A DNA stretch of 64,000 bases from Stakelama portus (lineage in GTDB: Bacteria; Pseudomonadota; Alphaproteobacteria; Sphingomonadales; Sphingomonadaceae). The notes under the pieces are model-generated. The model saw nothing but the letters and a program-made list of their open reading frames with translations. It searched no databases and was not told the DNA's origin. The stretch is from contig NZ_QFZL01000001.1 of assembly GCF_003171655.1 (NCBI RefSeq), forward strand, positions 744,001 to 808,000, read 5' to 3'. Of the stretch, positions 19,541-26,591 are shown piece after piece. The stretch's first letter is position 1; every line of letters begins with the position of its first letter. A program made the translations under genes and the position numbers.

Positions 19541-19804
19541 GGTCGTGAACCCATAAACGGCGCCGCCGAGGCGCCGGAATGGCGAACATATCGGGCCAAA
19601 GTGGCCGCGGGGAGGGCTGGGCGCCCTTCCAAGGCCGCTTTGGGTCGAGATGGAAGCCATTCCGCCGTCCCGAAGGGATTTGACCAAAATGGCTCAGCGC
19701 TGCGTCGGCAGAGCTTGAAATATCGACATATTCCTGCGCCCCGCCTCCTTGCGCTGAGCCATTTTGCTTCAAACCTCGACGGCGCCGTTTGTGGGTTCAC
19801 GACC
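19541..19804. mobile_element. MITE-like element, copy 1 (264 bp)
   Basis: The terminal inverted repeats start GGTCGTGAACCCATAAACG and end with its complement with one mismatch. The element is flanked by TA on both sides (19539-19540 and 19805-19806), a TA target duplication. It encodes no transposase. It is inverted relative to copy 2 (21246-21509) and about 95% identical to it by hand alignment (12 differences). Its last base and the TA form the stop codon of the adjacent glycosyltransferase gene. Confidence 0.88.
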
Positions 19805-21210
19805 TATGGGATGCGTTCGTAGAGTTTCCAGTCGGTGCCGGAGAGGTTCGACGCCTTGCCGGTTGCGATTTCGGCGTAGCGGGCGCCGCAACGTTCGGGC
19901 TGGGGCGGCAGCGCGCTTCCGCCGGTCTGATCGAGGAACAGGAATCGCGCGGGCGGGCAGGGGTTGGGACGTTCCGATATCCGCAGCGGATAGCGTGCCT
20001 GATCGGCGGCGACCGCGAGTACCGCAGTGGCGCGGCTGGTTTCGATCGCGACGCGTGCGCCGGTGGGGGCGCGGCGCATCATCGCCGCGATCGCATTGCC
20101 CGGATCGCCGCGCTGGTTCGCGATCAGGCTCTGATCGGCGATCAGCGACGCCAGCGTGATTGCGGCAAGCAGGATGAGGGCAAGCCCGCGCGGCCATCCC
20201 GCCCGACGCAACAAGGTTGCGGCGGCTATCGCGGACAGCGCCAGCACGCCGATCGCCGACACCAGATAATAGCGCGCGATACTGGCATTGCCGATCTGAA
20301 GAAGCGGCACCACCAGCAGCGTGGCGATGGCGAAGCGGAAATAGCCTTCGATACCGGTGACGGGCGCTTGTCCGCGCACGGCCAGCGCGGCGAGGAGCAG
20401 GGCAAACATCGCGCCGATGGCGATGACGCCGCCGCCCGACGCGGTCAGCATCGAGGAAACGCCGTGCAGCCAATCCCCCCAGCTGAACGGCGTATAGCTG
20501 CCGAAGCGGAAGCCGCCATCGCCGAGCGCGGGCAGGAAGACGAGCGCCAGCGCGCCAAGCCCGGCCAATGCCGTCGGCAAGGCAAAGCGCAGGGTTGCGG
20601 CGATTGCGGGCCCCCTGGGCAATCGCACGAACAGCGACACCGCCACCCAGAGGCAGAGCGCCGCCGCACCGAGCGCGAAAGTCAGCTGGCTGAGCATGCC
20701 CAGCAATACCGCGAGAAACAGCGGAATTGCTGGAATGCGCGCAGCAGGATCATCGAGCCAGCGTGCCGTGACATATAGCGCCGCGAGCAGTGCCAGCAGC
20801 ATCGGCGCATAGCCGCGCGCTTCGGACCCGTAATTGACGAGCAGCGGCGAGACCGCAAACAGCAGCGCGGCGATGATTCCTGCCTTGCCTCCGCGCCTTC
20901 CGACAATCCGCGCGGCGAGCGGTATGGCCAGCGTCCCGCACAGGATCGAAAAGGCGCGCTGGAGCAGCGGCGGCGCGCTGATCCCCACCATCTGCAGCCA
21001 CAGCGTGTTGAGATGATGGTTATTGTCGTGATGGAAATGCGCAAAGACACCCAGCGGCGTTGCGACTTCGTGCGCCGACCATGCCGACCATGCTTCGTCG
21101 AGCCACAAGGCGCCCTGCGCCGCGGCGATCCGCAGCGCGAGGCCGAGCGCCGTGAGCACGGTAACCGTTGCCCAGAAACGACGATGCAACGGTTCCGATC
21201 GGTCCGGCAT
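19804..21210 (-). CDS. GT39/ArnT-like polytopic membrane glycosyltransferase
   Basis: The 468-residue protein has about ten transmembrane helices. Near residue 36 it carries the first-loop acidic motif LWLDEAWSAW, typical of GT-C enzymes that use polyprenyl-phosphate sugars, followed by HFHHDNNHHLNTLWL. Sugar and acceptor cannot be read from sequence. The TAG stop is built from a MITE's terminal base plus its TA duplication. Removing the MITE with one TA would still leave TAG. A second, inverted MITE sits 35 bp upstream of the ATG, so the gene is tightly framed by the pair. Confidence 0.8.
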   Translation of the reverse strand: MPDRSEPLHRRFWATVTVLTALGLALRIAAAQGALWLDEAWSAWSAHEVATPLGVFAHFHHDNNHHLNTLWLQMVGISAPPLLQRAFSILCGTLAIPLAARIVGRRGGKAGIIAALLFAVSPLLVNYGSEARGYAPMLLALLAALYVTARWLDDPAARIPAIPLFLAVLLGMLSQLTFALGAAALCLWVAVSLFVRLPRGPAIAATLRFALPTALAGLGALALVFLPALGDGGFRFGSYTPFSWGDWLHGVSSMLTASGGGVIAIGAMFALLLAALAVRGQAPVTGIEGYFRFAIATLLVVPLLQIGNASIARYYLVSAIGVLALSAIAAATLLRRAGWPRGLALILLAAITLASLIADQSLIANQRGDPGNAIAAMMRRAPTGARVAIETSRATAVLAVAADQARYPLRISERPNPCPPARFLFLDQTGGSALPPQPERCGARYAEIATGKASNLSGTDWKLYERIP

Positions 21211-21245
21211 GGCCCCTGTCTAGCCGCAGACCAGGCCCGCGGCTA

Positions 21246-21509
21246 GGTCGTGAACCCATAAACGACGCCGTCGAGGTTTGAGGCAAAATGGCTCAGCGCA
21301 AGGAGGCAGGCCGCAGGAATATGGCGATATTTCAAGGTCTGCCGACGCAGCGCTGGGCCATTTTGGTCAAATCCCTTCGGGACGCCGGAATGGCTTCCAT
21401 CTCGACCCAAAGCGGCCTTGGAAGGGCGCCCAGCCCTCCCGGCGGCCACTTTGGCCCGATATGTTTGCCATTCCGGCGCCTCGGCGGTGCCGTTTATGGG
21501 TTCACGACC
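21246..21509. mobile_element. MITE-like element, copy 2 (264 bp, inverted relative to copy 1)
   Basis: The ends are perfect 19-bp inverted repeats GGTCGTGAACCCATAAACG, bounded by TA at 21244-21245 and 21510-21511. Further complementarity extends the terminal repeats to about 31 bp with a few mismatches. It has the same length as copy 1. Short open frames inside it are a by-product of composition. The ends and the TA target fit non-autonomous relatives of IS5- or IS630-type elements; the family is not settled here. Confidence 0.88.
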
Positions 21510-21521
21510 TAGGGCAGGGGA

Positions 21522-22235
21522 TCAGGCCTCGCGCCGGCTGAGATGAACCAGCATTGCGAGCATTACCGCCAGCCCGCCGACACCGCCCATCCACAGCGCG
21601 AAATCCTGCCGCTCGGGTTGCGAAAGCATGTTCACCGCCAACAGCCATGGGAAATAGATGCCCTGTTTCGCGCTGGTCGCGGCGATAGCGACAAAGGTGC
21701 CTGCGATGCCGAACACCAGCGGCGGCACGAAGCTGCGGAACCGCAATGCCACCCAGAGCTGGAGCATCGCCACCAGCAGCGATGCGATTGCCATCTTGCC
21801 GAGCGTTGTGGGCAGATCGAAGGGGGCGGGCGCCGGATCGATCGGCTTGACGAGCGCCATCATCGCGCTCGCGATCCGAATTTCGACAAATAGCAGCAAC
21901 GTCATGCCGATGACGAGCCCCAGCATCACCAATGCCTTGGCAAGAAACAGCTGGGGCCGCGCACCGGGCAGGGTGAGCAGGTAATTCCAGGTTCGCGGGC
22001 CATGTTCGATCTGCGCGAGCAACACGCTGAGCGCTGTCAGCGTGAGCGGCAGCATGGCAAATGCCCAGAACGCCGCCGATGTCATGCCGAACATGCCGAG
22101 CGAGACCGGCCCGTCCTTGTCGAGCCGCATCAACGTGGTCAGAATCACGACGCAGGTCGGTGCGGCGAGGCATAGAATAAGCGCCAGCGAGCGACGAAGT
22201 TTCAGTATTTCGGTGACGAGATAGCGGATCAGCAT
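21522..22235 (-). CDS. ABC-2 type transporter permease
   Basis: A 237-residue, six-helix permease of the ABC-2 (LanE/MutE-like) kind, consistent with export or self-protection. The N-terminal segment MLIRYLVTEILKLRRSLAL with a basic patch before the first helix is typical. I use the ATG at 22235, which has GAGGGA 7 bp upstream, over a TTG 6 bp earlier. It follows the ATPase gene by 11 bp. A MITE lies 12 bp beyond its stop codon. The substrate is unknown. Confidence 0.85.
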   Translation of the reverse strand: MLIRYLVTEILKLRRSLALILCLAAPTCVVILTTLMRLDKDGPVSLGMFGMTSAAFWAFAMLPLTLTALSVLLAQIEHGPRTWNYLLTLPGARPQLFLAKALVMLGLVIGMTLLLFVEIRIASAMMALVKPIDPAPAPFDLPTTLGKMAIASLLVAMLQLWVALRFRSFVPPLVFGIAGTFVAIAATSAKQGIYFPWLLAVNMLSQPERQDFALWMGGVGGLAVMLAMLVHLSRREA

Positions 22236-22246
22236 GTCCAATTCCC

Positions 22247-23140
22247 TCAGGCCGCGCGGCCGATCTGGTCGTGATAGATGGTTTCCAGCGACTGCCGCCG
22301 TGTGGAAAGATGCGAAAGCGACTGGCCGCGCGCGACGAGCAGGCTGGCGATGGCAGCCGGCTGCGCCCCGGTGACGAGCATCGGCGCGTTGGCGGGGCGA
22401 TTGGTGACGACCGAAAAGCCGGCATCGATCAGAATCCGGGCCGATTGCGCGGGGTCTGCGGTGGCGACCTCCACCGCTTCGTCGCCACGCAGCTGATCGA
22501 GCGGGGCTTCGACCAGCAGCCGCCCGCGATGGAGCAGCCCGACATGCGTGGCGACCAGTTCGACTTCCGAAAGCAAGTGGCTGGAAACGATCAACGTCAT
22601 GTCGCCGATTTCGGGCAGGCGGCGCAGCAGCGTGCGCATGTCGCGAATGCCGTCCGGGTCGAGCCCATTGGCGGGCTCGTCGAGGATCAATAGCTGCGGA
22701 CTGCCCAGCAGCGCGCGGGCAATGGCGAGCCGCTGACGCATGCCGAGCGAATAGCCGCCGGCCCGTCGCCTGGCGGCGCTGCGGTCGAGATCGACGATTT
22801 CGAGCACCCGATCGATTTCGCGGGGCGGCAGGCCGAGCAGCCGGCGCGCAATGTCGAGATTTTCGCGGCCGGTGAGGTGATCGTAAAGCGACGGCGTTTC
22901 GATCAGCGAACCGATGCGCGCCGATGCTTCGGCACGGGGCTTTCCGAACAACCGGATGCTGCCGGCATCGGGGCGGAGAAGGCCCAGCACGAGCTTGAGC
23001 GTCGTCGTCTTTCCCGCGCCATTGGCGCCAAGAAAGCCGTAAATCGCCCGTCGCGGCACGGTGATGGACAGATTGTCGACGGCAGCGGGCGCCTTTCCGA
23101 AGCGCTTGGTCAGGGCAGAGGTTTCGAGAGCAGCAGACAT
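22247..23140 (-). CDS. ABC transporter ATP-binding protein
   Basis: A 297-residue ATPase paired with the permease downstream. Walker A is GANGAGKTT, the signature is YSLGMRQRLAIARAL, and Walker B is LLILDEPANGLDP. The C-terminal ~80 residues form the extra domain seen in antibiotic/lantibiotic-type exporters. I start it at the ATG at 23140 with GGAG 6 bp upstream. An in-frame upstream ATG would translate through the palindromic control region. It is transcribed divergently from the DUF2975/XRE pair. Confidence 0.9.
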   Translation of the reverse strand: MSAALETSALTKRFGKAPAAVDNLSITVPRRAIYGFLGANGAGKTTTLKLVLGLLRPDAGSIRLFGKPRAEASARIGSLIETPSLYDHLTGRENLDIARRLLGLPPREIDRVLEIVDLDRSAARRRAGGYSLGMRQRLAIARALLGSPQLLILDEPANGLDPDGIRDMRTLLRRLPEIGDMTLIVSSHLLSEVELVATHVGLLHRGRLLVEAPLDQLRGDEAVEVATADPAQSARILIDAGFSVVTNRPANAPMLVTGAQPAAIASLLVARGQSLSHLSTRRQSLETIYHDQIGRAA

Positions 23141-23152
23141 TTTCGACTCCGA

Positions 23153-23206
23153 ATTTAAGTCTTGCTTAAATGATGCGGTCATGCGAATTTAAGTCAAGGT
23201 TAAATT
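23153..23206. promoter_or_regulatory. Double palindromic control region between ABC operon and DUF2975/XRE operon
   Basis: Two related inverted repeats lie in the 84-bp divergent spacer. Site 1, ATTTAAGTCTTGCTTAAAT (23153-23171), has perfect 7-bp arms. Site 2 has arms AATTTAA (23186-23192) and TTAAATT (23200-23206). Their centres are 34 bp apart. Promoter-like hexamers TTGACT (minus strand, in site 2) and TTGCTT (plus strand, in site 1) overlap them. The adjacent XRE protein is the obvious candidate to bind here, but this is inference. Confidence 0.7.
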
Positions 23207-23224
23207 TTCGAGCCGGGAAGACCG

Positions 23225-23686
23225 ATGACGATCGATGGATTGCGGGCGCGTGCCCGCGTGCTGATGTGGCTGGTGACGGTGCCGTTCGTGCTGCTGGCGC
23301 TGCTCGCGGTGCTGCAATTGACGATGGTGTGGCGGACCGGCGGCGCGCAGGCGGGATATATCCTCGTCAATTTTGCGCCGATGTATGTGTATGTCTGGGC
23401 AATCTGGATGGTCCGTCAGGCGCTCAAATCCATCGCGCAGGGCCGCGGGTTCGATCAGGTCGTGCCGAAGCTGTTGCTTCGCGTGGGGCTGGCGCTGTTC
23501 TTCGGCGCGCTGTTCCAGGTGTTCGGGACGACGTTGCTCAGCGGACTGATCTTCGGACGCGCGCCGTTCACGCGGTTTGACGGCGCGGAAGTCACTCTGG
23601 GCATCATCGGCGCGACGCTGGTGCTCGTCTCGCAATTGCTGCGGCAGGCCGCGGCGATGCGTCAAGAACTGGACGAATTCTTCTGA
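23225..23686 (+). CDS. DUF2975 family membrane protein
   Basis: A 153-residue protein with four transmembrane helices, fitting DUF2975. These proteins are typically encoded immediately before a small Cro/CI-type regulator, as here. Their biochemical function is not established; they may sense a membrane condition and control the partner regulator. Its stop overlaps the start of the XRE gene (TGATG), giving fixed translational coupling. It is divergent from an ABC exporter operon across a double palindrome. Confidence 0.85.
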   Translation: MTIDGLRARARVLMWLVTVPFVLLALLAVLQLTMVWRTGGAQAGYILVNFAPMYVYVWAIWMVRQALKSIAQGRGFDQVVPKLLLRVGLALFFGALFQVFGTTLLSGLIFGRAPFTRFDGAEVTLGIIGATLVLVSQLLRQAAAMRQELDEFF

Positions 23687-23916
23687 TGCCGGTGCAGGTG
23701 ACGCTCGATGCCGTGCTGGCCAAGCGCGGCATGACAGGCAAGCAACTCGCCGAAGCGATGGGGCTCAGCGAGACGCAGCTCTCGCTGTTTCGATCGGGCA
23801 AGGTGCGCGGGATACGCTTTGCAACGATCGCCAAGATGTGCGCGGTGCTGGAGTGTGCGCCTGGGGATTTGCTGGGCTATGACTATGATCCGGCCGATCT
23901 GGGCGCGGAGGATTGA
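23686..23916 (+). CDS. Small XRE-family (YozG-like) transcription regulator
   Basis: A 76-residue, single-domain helix-turn-helix protein. The HTH covers about residues 6-60 (VLAKRGMTGKQLAEAMGLSETQLSLFRSGKVRGIRFATIAKMCAVLECAPGDLL), followed by a short acidic tail. It matches the YozG-like regulators that accompany DUF2975 proteins. The ATG overlaps the DUF2975 stop. It probably controls its own operon and the divergent ABC exporter through the repeats at 23153-23206. Confidence 0.88.
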   Translation: MPVQVTLDAVLAKRGMTGKQLAEAMGLSETQLSLFRSGKVRGIRFATIAKMCAVLECAPGDLLGYDYDPADLGAED

Positions 23917-23944
23917 TGCGGGGCGCCTTTCGGTCCTTCCCGGC

Positions 23945-24074
23945 GTCGCCCCTGCGCAGGCAGGAGCCTATCTCTGAGCAGTCTCCAAACTCCGCCGACA
24001 CATTTCGCCTGCAACCTGTGTCAGATGGGAGGTGCAACGCTACAGACATGGGCCCCTGCCTGCGCAGGGGCGAC
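23945..24074. repeat. Long inverted repeat (REP-type) downstream of the XRE gene
   Basis: A left arm GTCGCCCCTGCGCAGGCAGG (from 23945) and its inverted counterpart CCTGCCTGCGCAGGGGCGAC (ending 24074) enclose about 90 bp. Each arm holds a smaller CTGCGCAG palindrome. The element fills most of the 204-bp gap between two convergent genes and belongs to a different repeat family from the CTGTCGAAG palindromes. Confidence 0.75.
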
Positions 24075-24120
24075 GGCACGGATAAGACGTTGCGTCGCGA
24101 TTCTGCGTTCCGCGGCCTGC

Positions 24121-24969
24121 TTACTTCCCGCCTTGCCGCCGGCTCATAAACGCCAGCCGTTCGAACAGCATGATATCCTGCTCGTTCTTGAGCAGCGCGC
24201 CGTGGAGCGGGGGGATCGCTTTGCTGGGGTCCTGCGATTGCAGCACGTCGAGCGGCATATCCTCGTGGAGCAGCAGCTTGAGCCAGTCGAGCAGCTCGCT
24301 GGTGCTCGGTTTTTTCTTGAGGCCCGGCACGTCGCGGACATCGTAGAAGATATCCATCGCCTTCTTCACCAGCAGCTTCTGGATGCCGGGGAAATGGACC
24401 TCGATGATGTCGACCATCGTGTCGCGATCGGGGAAGGCGATATAGTGGAAGAAGCAGCGGCGCAGGAACGCGTCGGGCAGATCCTTCTCATTGTTCGACG
24501 TGATGACGACGATCGGGCGCTCGGCGGCGCGGATCGTTTCGCCGGTTTCATAGACATGGAATTCCATGCGATCGAGTTCCTGCAACAGGTCGTTGGGGAA
24601 TTCGATATCGGCCTTGTCGATCTCGTCGATCAGCAGCACGGGAGTTTTGGGGGCAGTGAACGCCTCCCACAATTTGCCCTTGCGGATATAGTTGGAAATG
24701 TCGTGGACGCGCTCGTCGCCCAGCTGGCCGTCGCGCAGCCGTGCGACGGCGTCATATTCATACAGGCCCTGATGCGCCTTGGTCGTCGATTTGACGTTCC
24801 ATTCGATCAGCGGGGCATCGACTGCCTTGGCGATTTCATAGGCGAGCACTGTTTTGCCGGTGCCCGGCTCGCCCTTGACGAGCAGTGGGCGCCGCAGCGT
24901 GACGGCGGCATTGACCGCGACCTTCAGGTCGTCGGTGGCGACATAGTCTTGAGTACCTTCAAAGCGCAT
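24121..24969 (-). CDS. MoxR-family AAA+ ATPase
   Basis: A 282-residue ATPase with Walker A GEPGTGKT (residues 33-40), Walker B VLLIDEID (111-118), sensor-1 region IVVITSNNEKDLPDAFLRRC, and an arginine finger in the same segment. MoxR proteins work with VWA-domain partners in assembly or activation of metalloenzymes and envelope complexes. The expected CoxE-like partner is 4.6 kb downstream on the same strand, beyond an ABC operon, a regulator pair and the MITE-framed glycosyltransferase. Confidence 0.92.
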   Translation of the reverse strand: MRFEGTQDYVATDDLKVAVNAAVTLRRPLLVKGEPGTGKTVLAYEIAKAVDAPLIEWNVKSTTKAHQGLYEYDAVARLRDGQLGDERVHDISNYIRKGKLWEAFTAPKTPVLLIDEIDKADIEFPNDLLQELDRMEFHVYETGETIRAAERPIVVITSNNEKDLPDAFLRRCFFHYIAFPDRDTMVDIIEVHFPGIQKLLVKKAMDIFYDVRDVPGLKKKPSTSELLDWLKLLLHEDMPLDVLQSQDPSKAIPPLHGALLKNEQDIMLFERLAFMSRRQGGK

Positions 24970-25051
24970 GGCGGGAGGGATAGAGGCCGCCGCGCACCGA
25001 GTGCAAGCTTTCTTCGCAATTGCGACAGCGCCGGAAGCGCCGTGCGCTGCT

Positions 25052-25717
25052 TCAGTGGATTTCGCGTGCCTCGGCCCGCGCTTCGAGCAGGTCCCACAGG
25101 CCGCGATGCTGGGCGAACACCTGTTGCGCGCCGAACATCATCGCCCGCTCCTTTGCCCCATCGCTGGAAAGGACGGCGACGACCGCCGCGGTTTCCGATT
25201 CGAGGGGGAGGGAACTGGCCGGCGGATCGATGCCGAGCCGCTGCGCCGCGACATCGAGGATGGCGCGCATCGGTTGCCAGTCGAGAACCAGCGCGAGAGC
25301 GGCGCCGATCGCACATCCTGCGCGATCCGACTGGGCAAGCATATCGAGCGCATGGCGCTGACCGGCGGCGGCGGCTTCCGATTCGGCCTGGCCGGGCGTG
25401 GAGGGCAGGGGCCCCGCCGCCGCGACAAGCCGCACCAGATAGCTGCGTTCGGTAACGAAGGCATCGGCCGAAGCTTCGAGCCATTCGCGTTCGACCGGTT
25501 CGAGGTCGTGCGCAAGCGCATGATCGATCAGGCCGGGATGGCGGCCGTGCAGCAGGCAGAGATAATGGACCGCGTCGGCCAGGTCGCGCGGGCTCTCGCT
25601 GCCCAGAACAAGGCTGCGAACATACACATGGCTGGCGCTGCCATCGGAGGAGGCAAGCGCGCCCAACGCGCCCCAGGCGCCGCCACGACTGACAATTTGG
25701 ACCGAATCGTGCGCCAT
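25052..25717 (-). CDS. Conserved hypothetical protein (possibly DUF6975)
   Basis: The 221-residue, alanine-rich, helical, soluble-looking protein has no signal peptide or transmembrane helix. Segments such as VHYLCLLHGRHPGLIDHAL and AGCAIGAALALVLDWQPMRAILD look structured. I associate it loosely with a sphingomonad-restricted family (DUF6975), without certainty. It is on the same strand as moxR but 83 bp upstream of it, so it could belong to that transcript. A perfect 8-bp inverted repeat sits 22 bp upstream of its ATG. Confidence 0.6.
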   Translation of the reverse strand: MAHDSVQIVSRGGAWGALGALASSDGSASHVYVRSLVLGSESPRDLADAVHYLCLLHGRHPGLIDHALAHDLEPVEREWLEASADAFVTERSYLVRLVAAAGPLPSTPGQAESEAAAAGQRHALDMLAQSDRAGCAIGAALALVLDWQPMRAILDVAAQRLGIDPPASSLPLESETAAVVAVLSSDGAKERAMMFGAQQVFAQHRGLWDLLEARAEAREIH

Positions 25718-25738
25718 AGAACCCCAGTTACGCCAGAC

Positions 25739-25761
25739 TTGTCGGCTAGGTGTGCCGACAA
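25739..25761. promoter_or_regulatory. Inverted repeat upstream of the conserved hypothetical gene
   Basis: TTGTCGGC (25739-25746) and GCCGACAA (25754-25761) form perfect 8-bp arms around TAGGTGT. The site lies 22-44 bp before the minus-strand start at 25717, an operator-like position. The remaining spacer to 25950 holds nothing else I can name. Confidence 0.45.
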
Positions 25762-25950
25762 TTCACCATTGCCTCAAAGGTCTATACCGAAGCGCGTAAA
25801 GACGTGGTTTACGCGGTGGCAGGAAATTACGGAGCTTTTGTCGCGGCGCAATTGTGCGGGATCGGGTGGCGCAAGCGCGATGCCGGGCGGTCACCTGTCG
25901 GAATTTTTGCGCCCGTTGGATGCTTCCCGCACGATTTCCGCTTTAAAATA

Positions 25951-25964
25951 ACTGACCCGTCAGT
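25951..25964. promoter_or_regulatory. Palindromic operator, probably for the adjacent TetR-type repressor
   Basis: ACTGACCCGTCAGT is a perfect 6-bp-arm palindrome with a 2-bp centre, ending 12 bp before the regulator's GTG. An AT-rich TTTAAAATA precedes it and may contain the -10 region. Position and symmetry fit an autoregulatory TetR-family operator; binding is inferred. Confidence 0.7.
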
Positions 25965-25976
25965 CATAAACGTTTC

Positions 25977-26591
25977 GTGCCGCGAAAAACGCCCCCGGAC
26001 CGCCGCGAGCAGATATTGGCTGCCGCATGCGATGTCTTCGCTGCCAATGGCTATGCCGGCGCGCGGCTTGAGGATGTGGCGGTGCGAGTGGGGATTTCGA
26101 AGTCGGCGCTCTATCTGCAATTCGCCGATAAACAGGCGCTGTTCCGCGAGTTGATCGACTGGCTGCTCGAAACATCGCTTCCGGGGGCAGTGCCGGCCGA
26201 ATCCGAAACTGCCCGCGCGTCGGAGCGGCTGGCAATTTTCGTCCGGGCCGGCGCCCGTCGGCTTGCCCAGGGCGAGATCGCGTTCCTGCCGCGGCTGGTG
26301 ATTGGCGAAAGCGGCAATTTCCCAGAAATCGCAAAGACCTGGCACGATGTGGCGGTCAGCCGGTTGCTGACGCTGGTCGAAGCGATCGTCGATCAGGGAA
26401 TCGCCGATGGCGAGTTTCGGCAGGTCGACGCGCATCTTGCCGCGCGCAGTGTTGCCGGGGCGCTGATACTCGGCGCGTTATGGAATACGGTGTTCGTGCC
26501 GGTGGGTGCGCCCTCGCTTGATCTTGGCGCGCTGGCCGACACACATATCGATATATTGCTCCATGGACTTTCACGGGGAGGCGAAGCGTGA
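25977..26591 (+). CDS. TetR/AcrR-family transcription regulator
   Basis: The 204-residue repressor has an N-terminal HTH (about residues 10-55, REQILAAACDVFAANGYAGARLEDVAVRVGISKSALYLQFADKQALF) and a C-terminal ligand/dimerisation domain ending in the AefR/YbiH-type pattern. A GTG at 25977 is used, directly after the palindrome at 25951. Its stop overlaps the HlyD start (GTGA). It probably represses the whole exporter operon and responds to a transported compound. Confidence 0.92.
   Translation: MPRKTPPDRREQILAAACDVFAANGYAGARLEDVAVRVGISKSALYLQFADKQALFRELIDWLLETSLPGAVPAESETARASERLAIFVRAGARRLAQGEIAFLPRLVIGESGNFPEIAKTWHDVAVSRLLTLVEAIVDQGIADGEFRQVDAHLAARSVAGALILGALWNTVFVPVGAPSLDLGALADTHIDILLHGLSRGGEA

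Noticed and set aside
19447..21541. Short open frames inside and across the two MITE-like elements
   Set aside because: They derive from the repeat sequence and read out through the terminal repeats into neighbours; no transposase motif.
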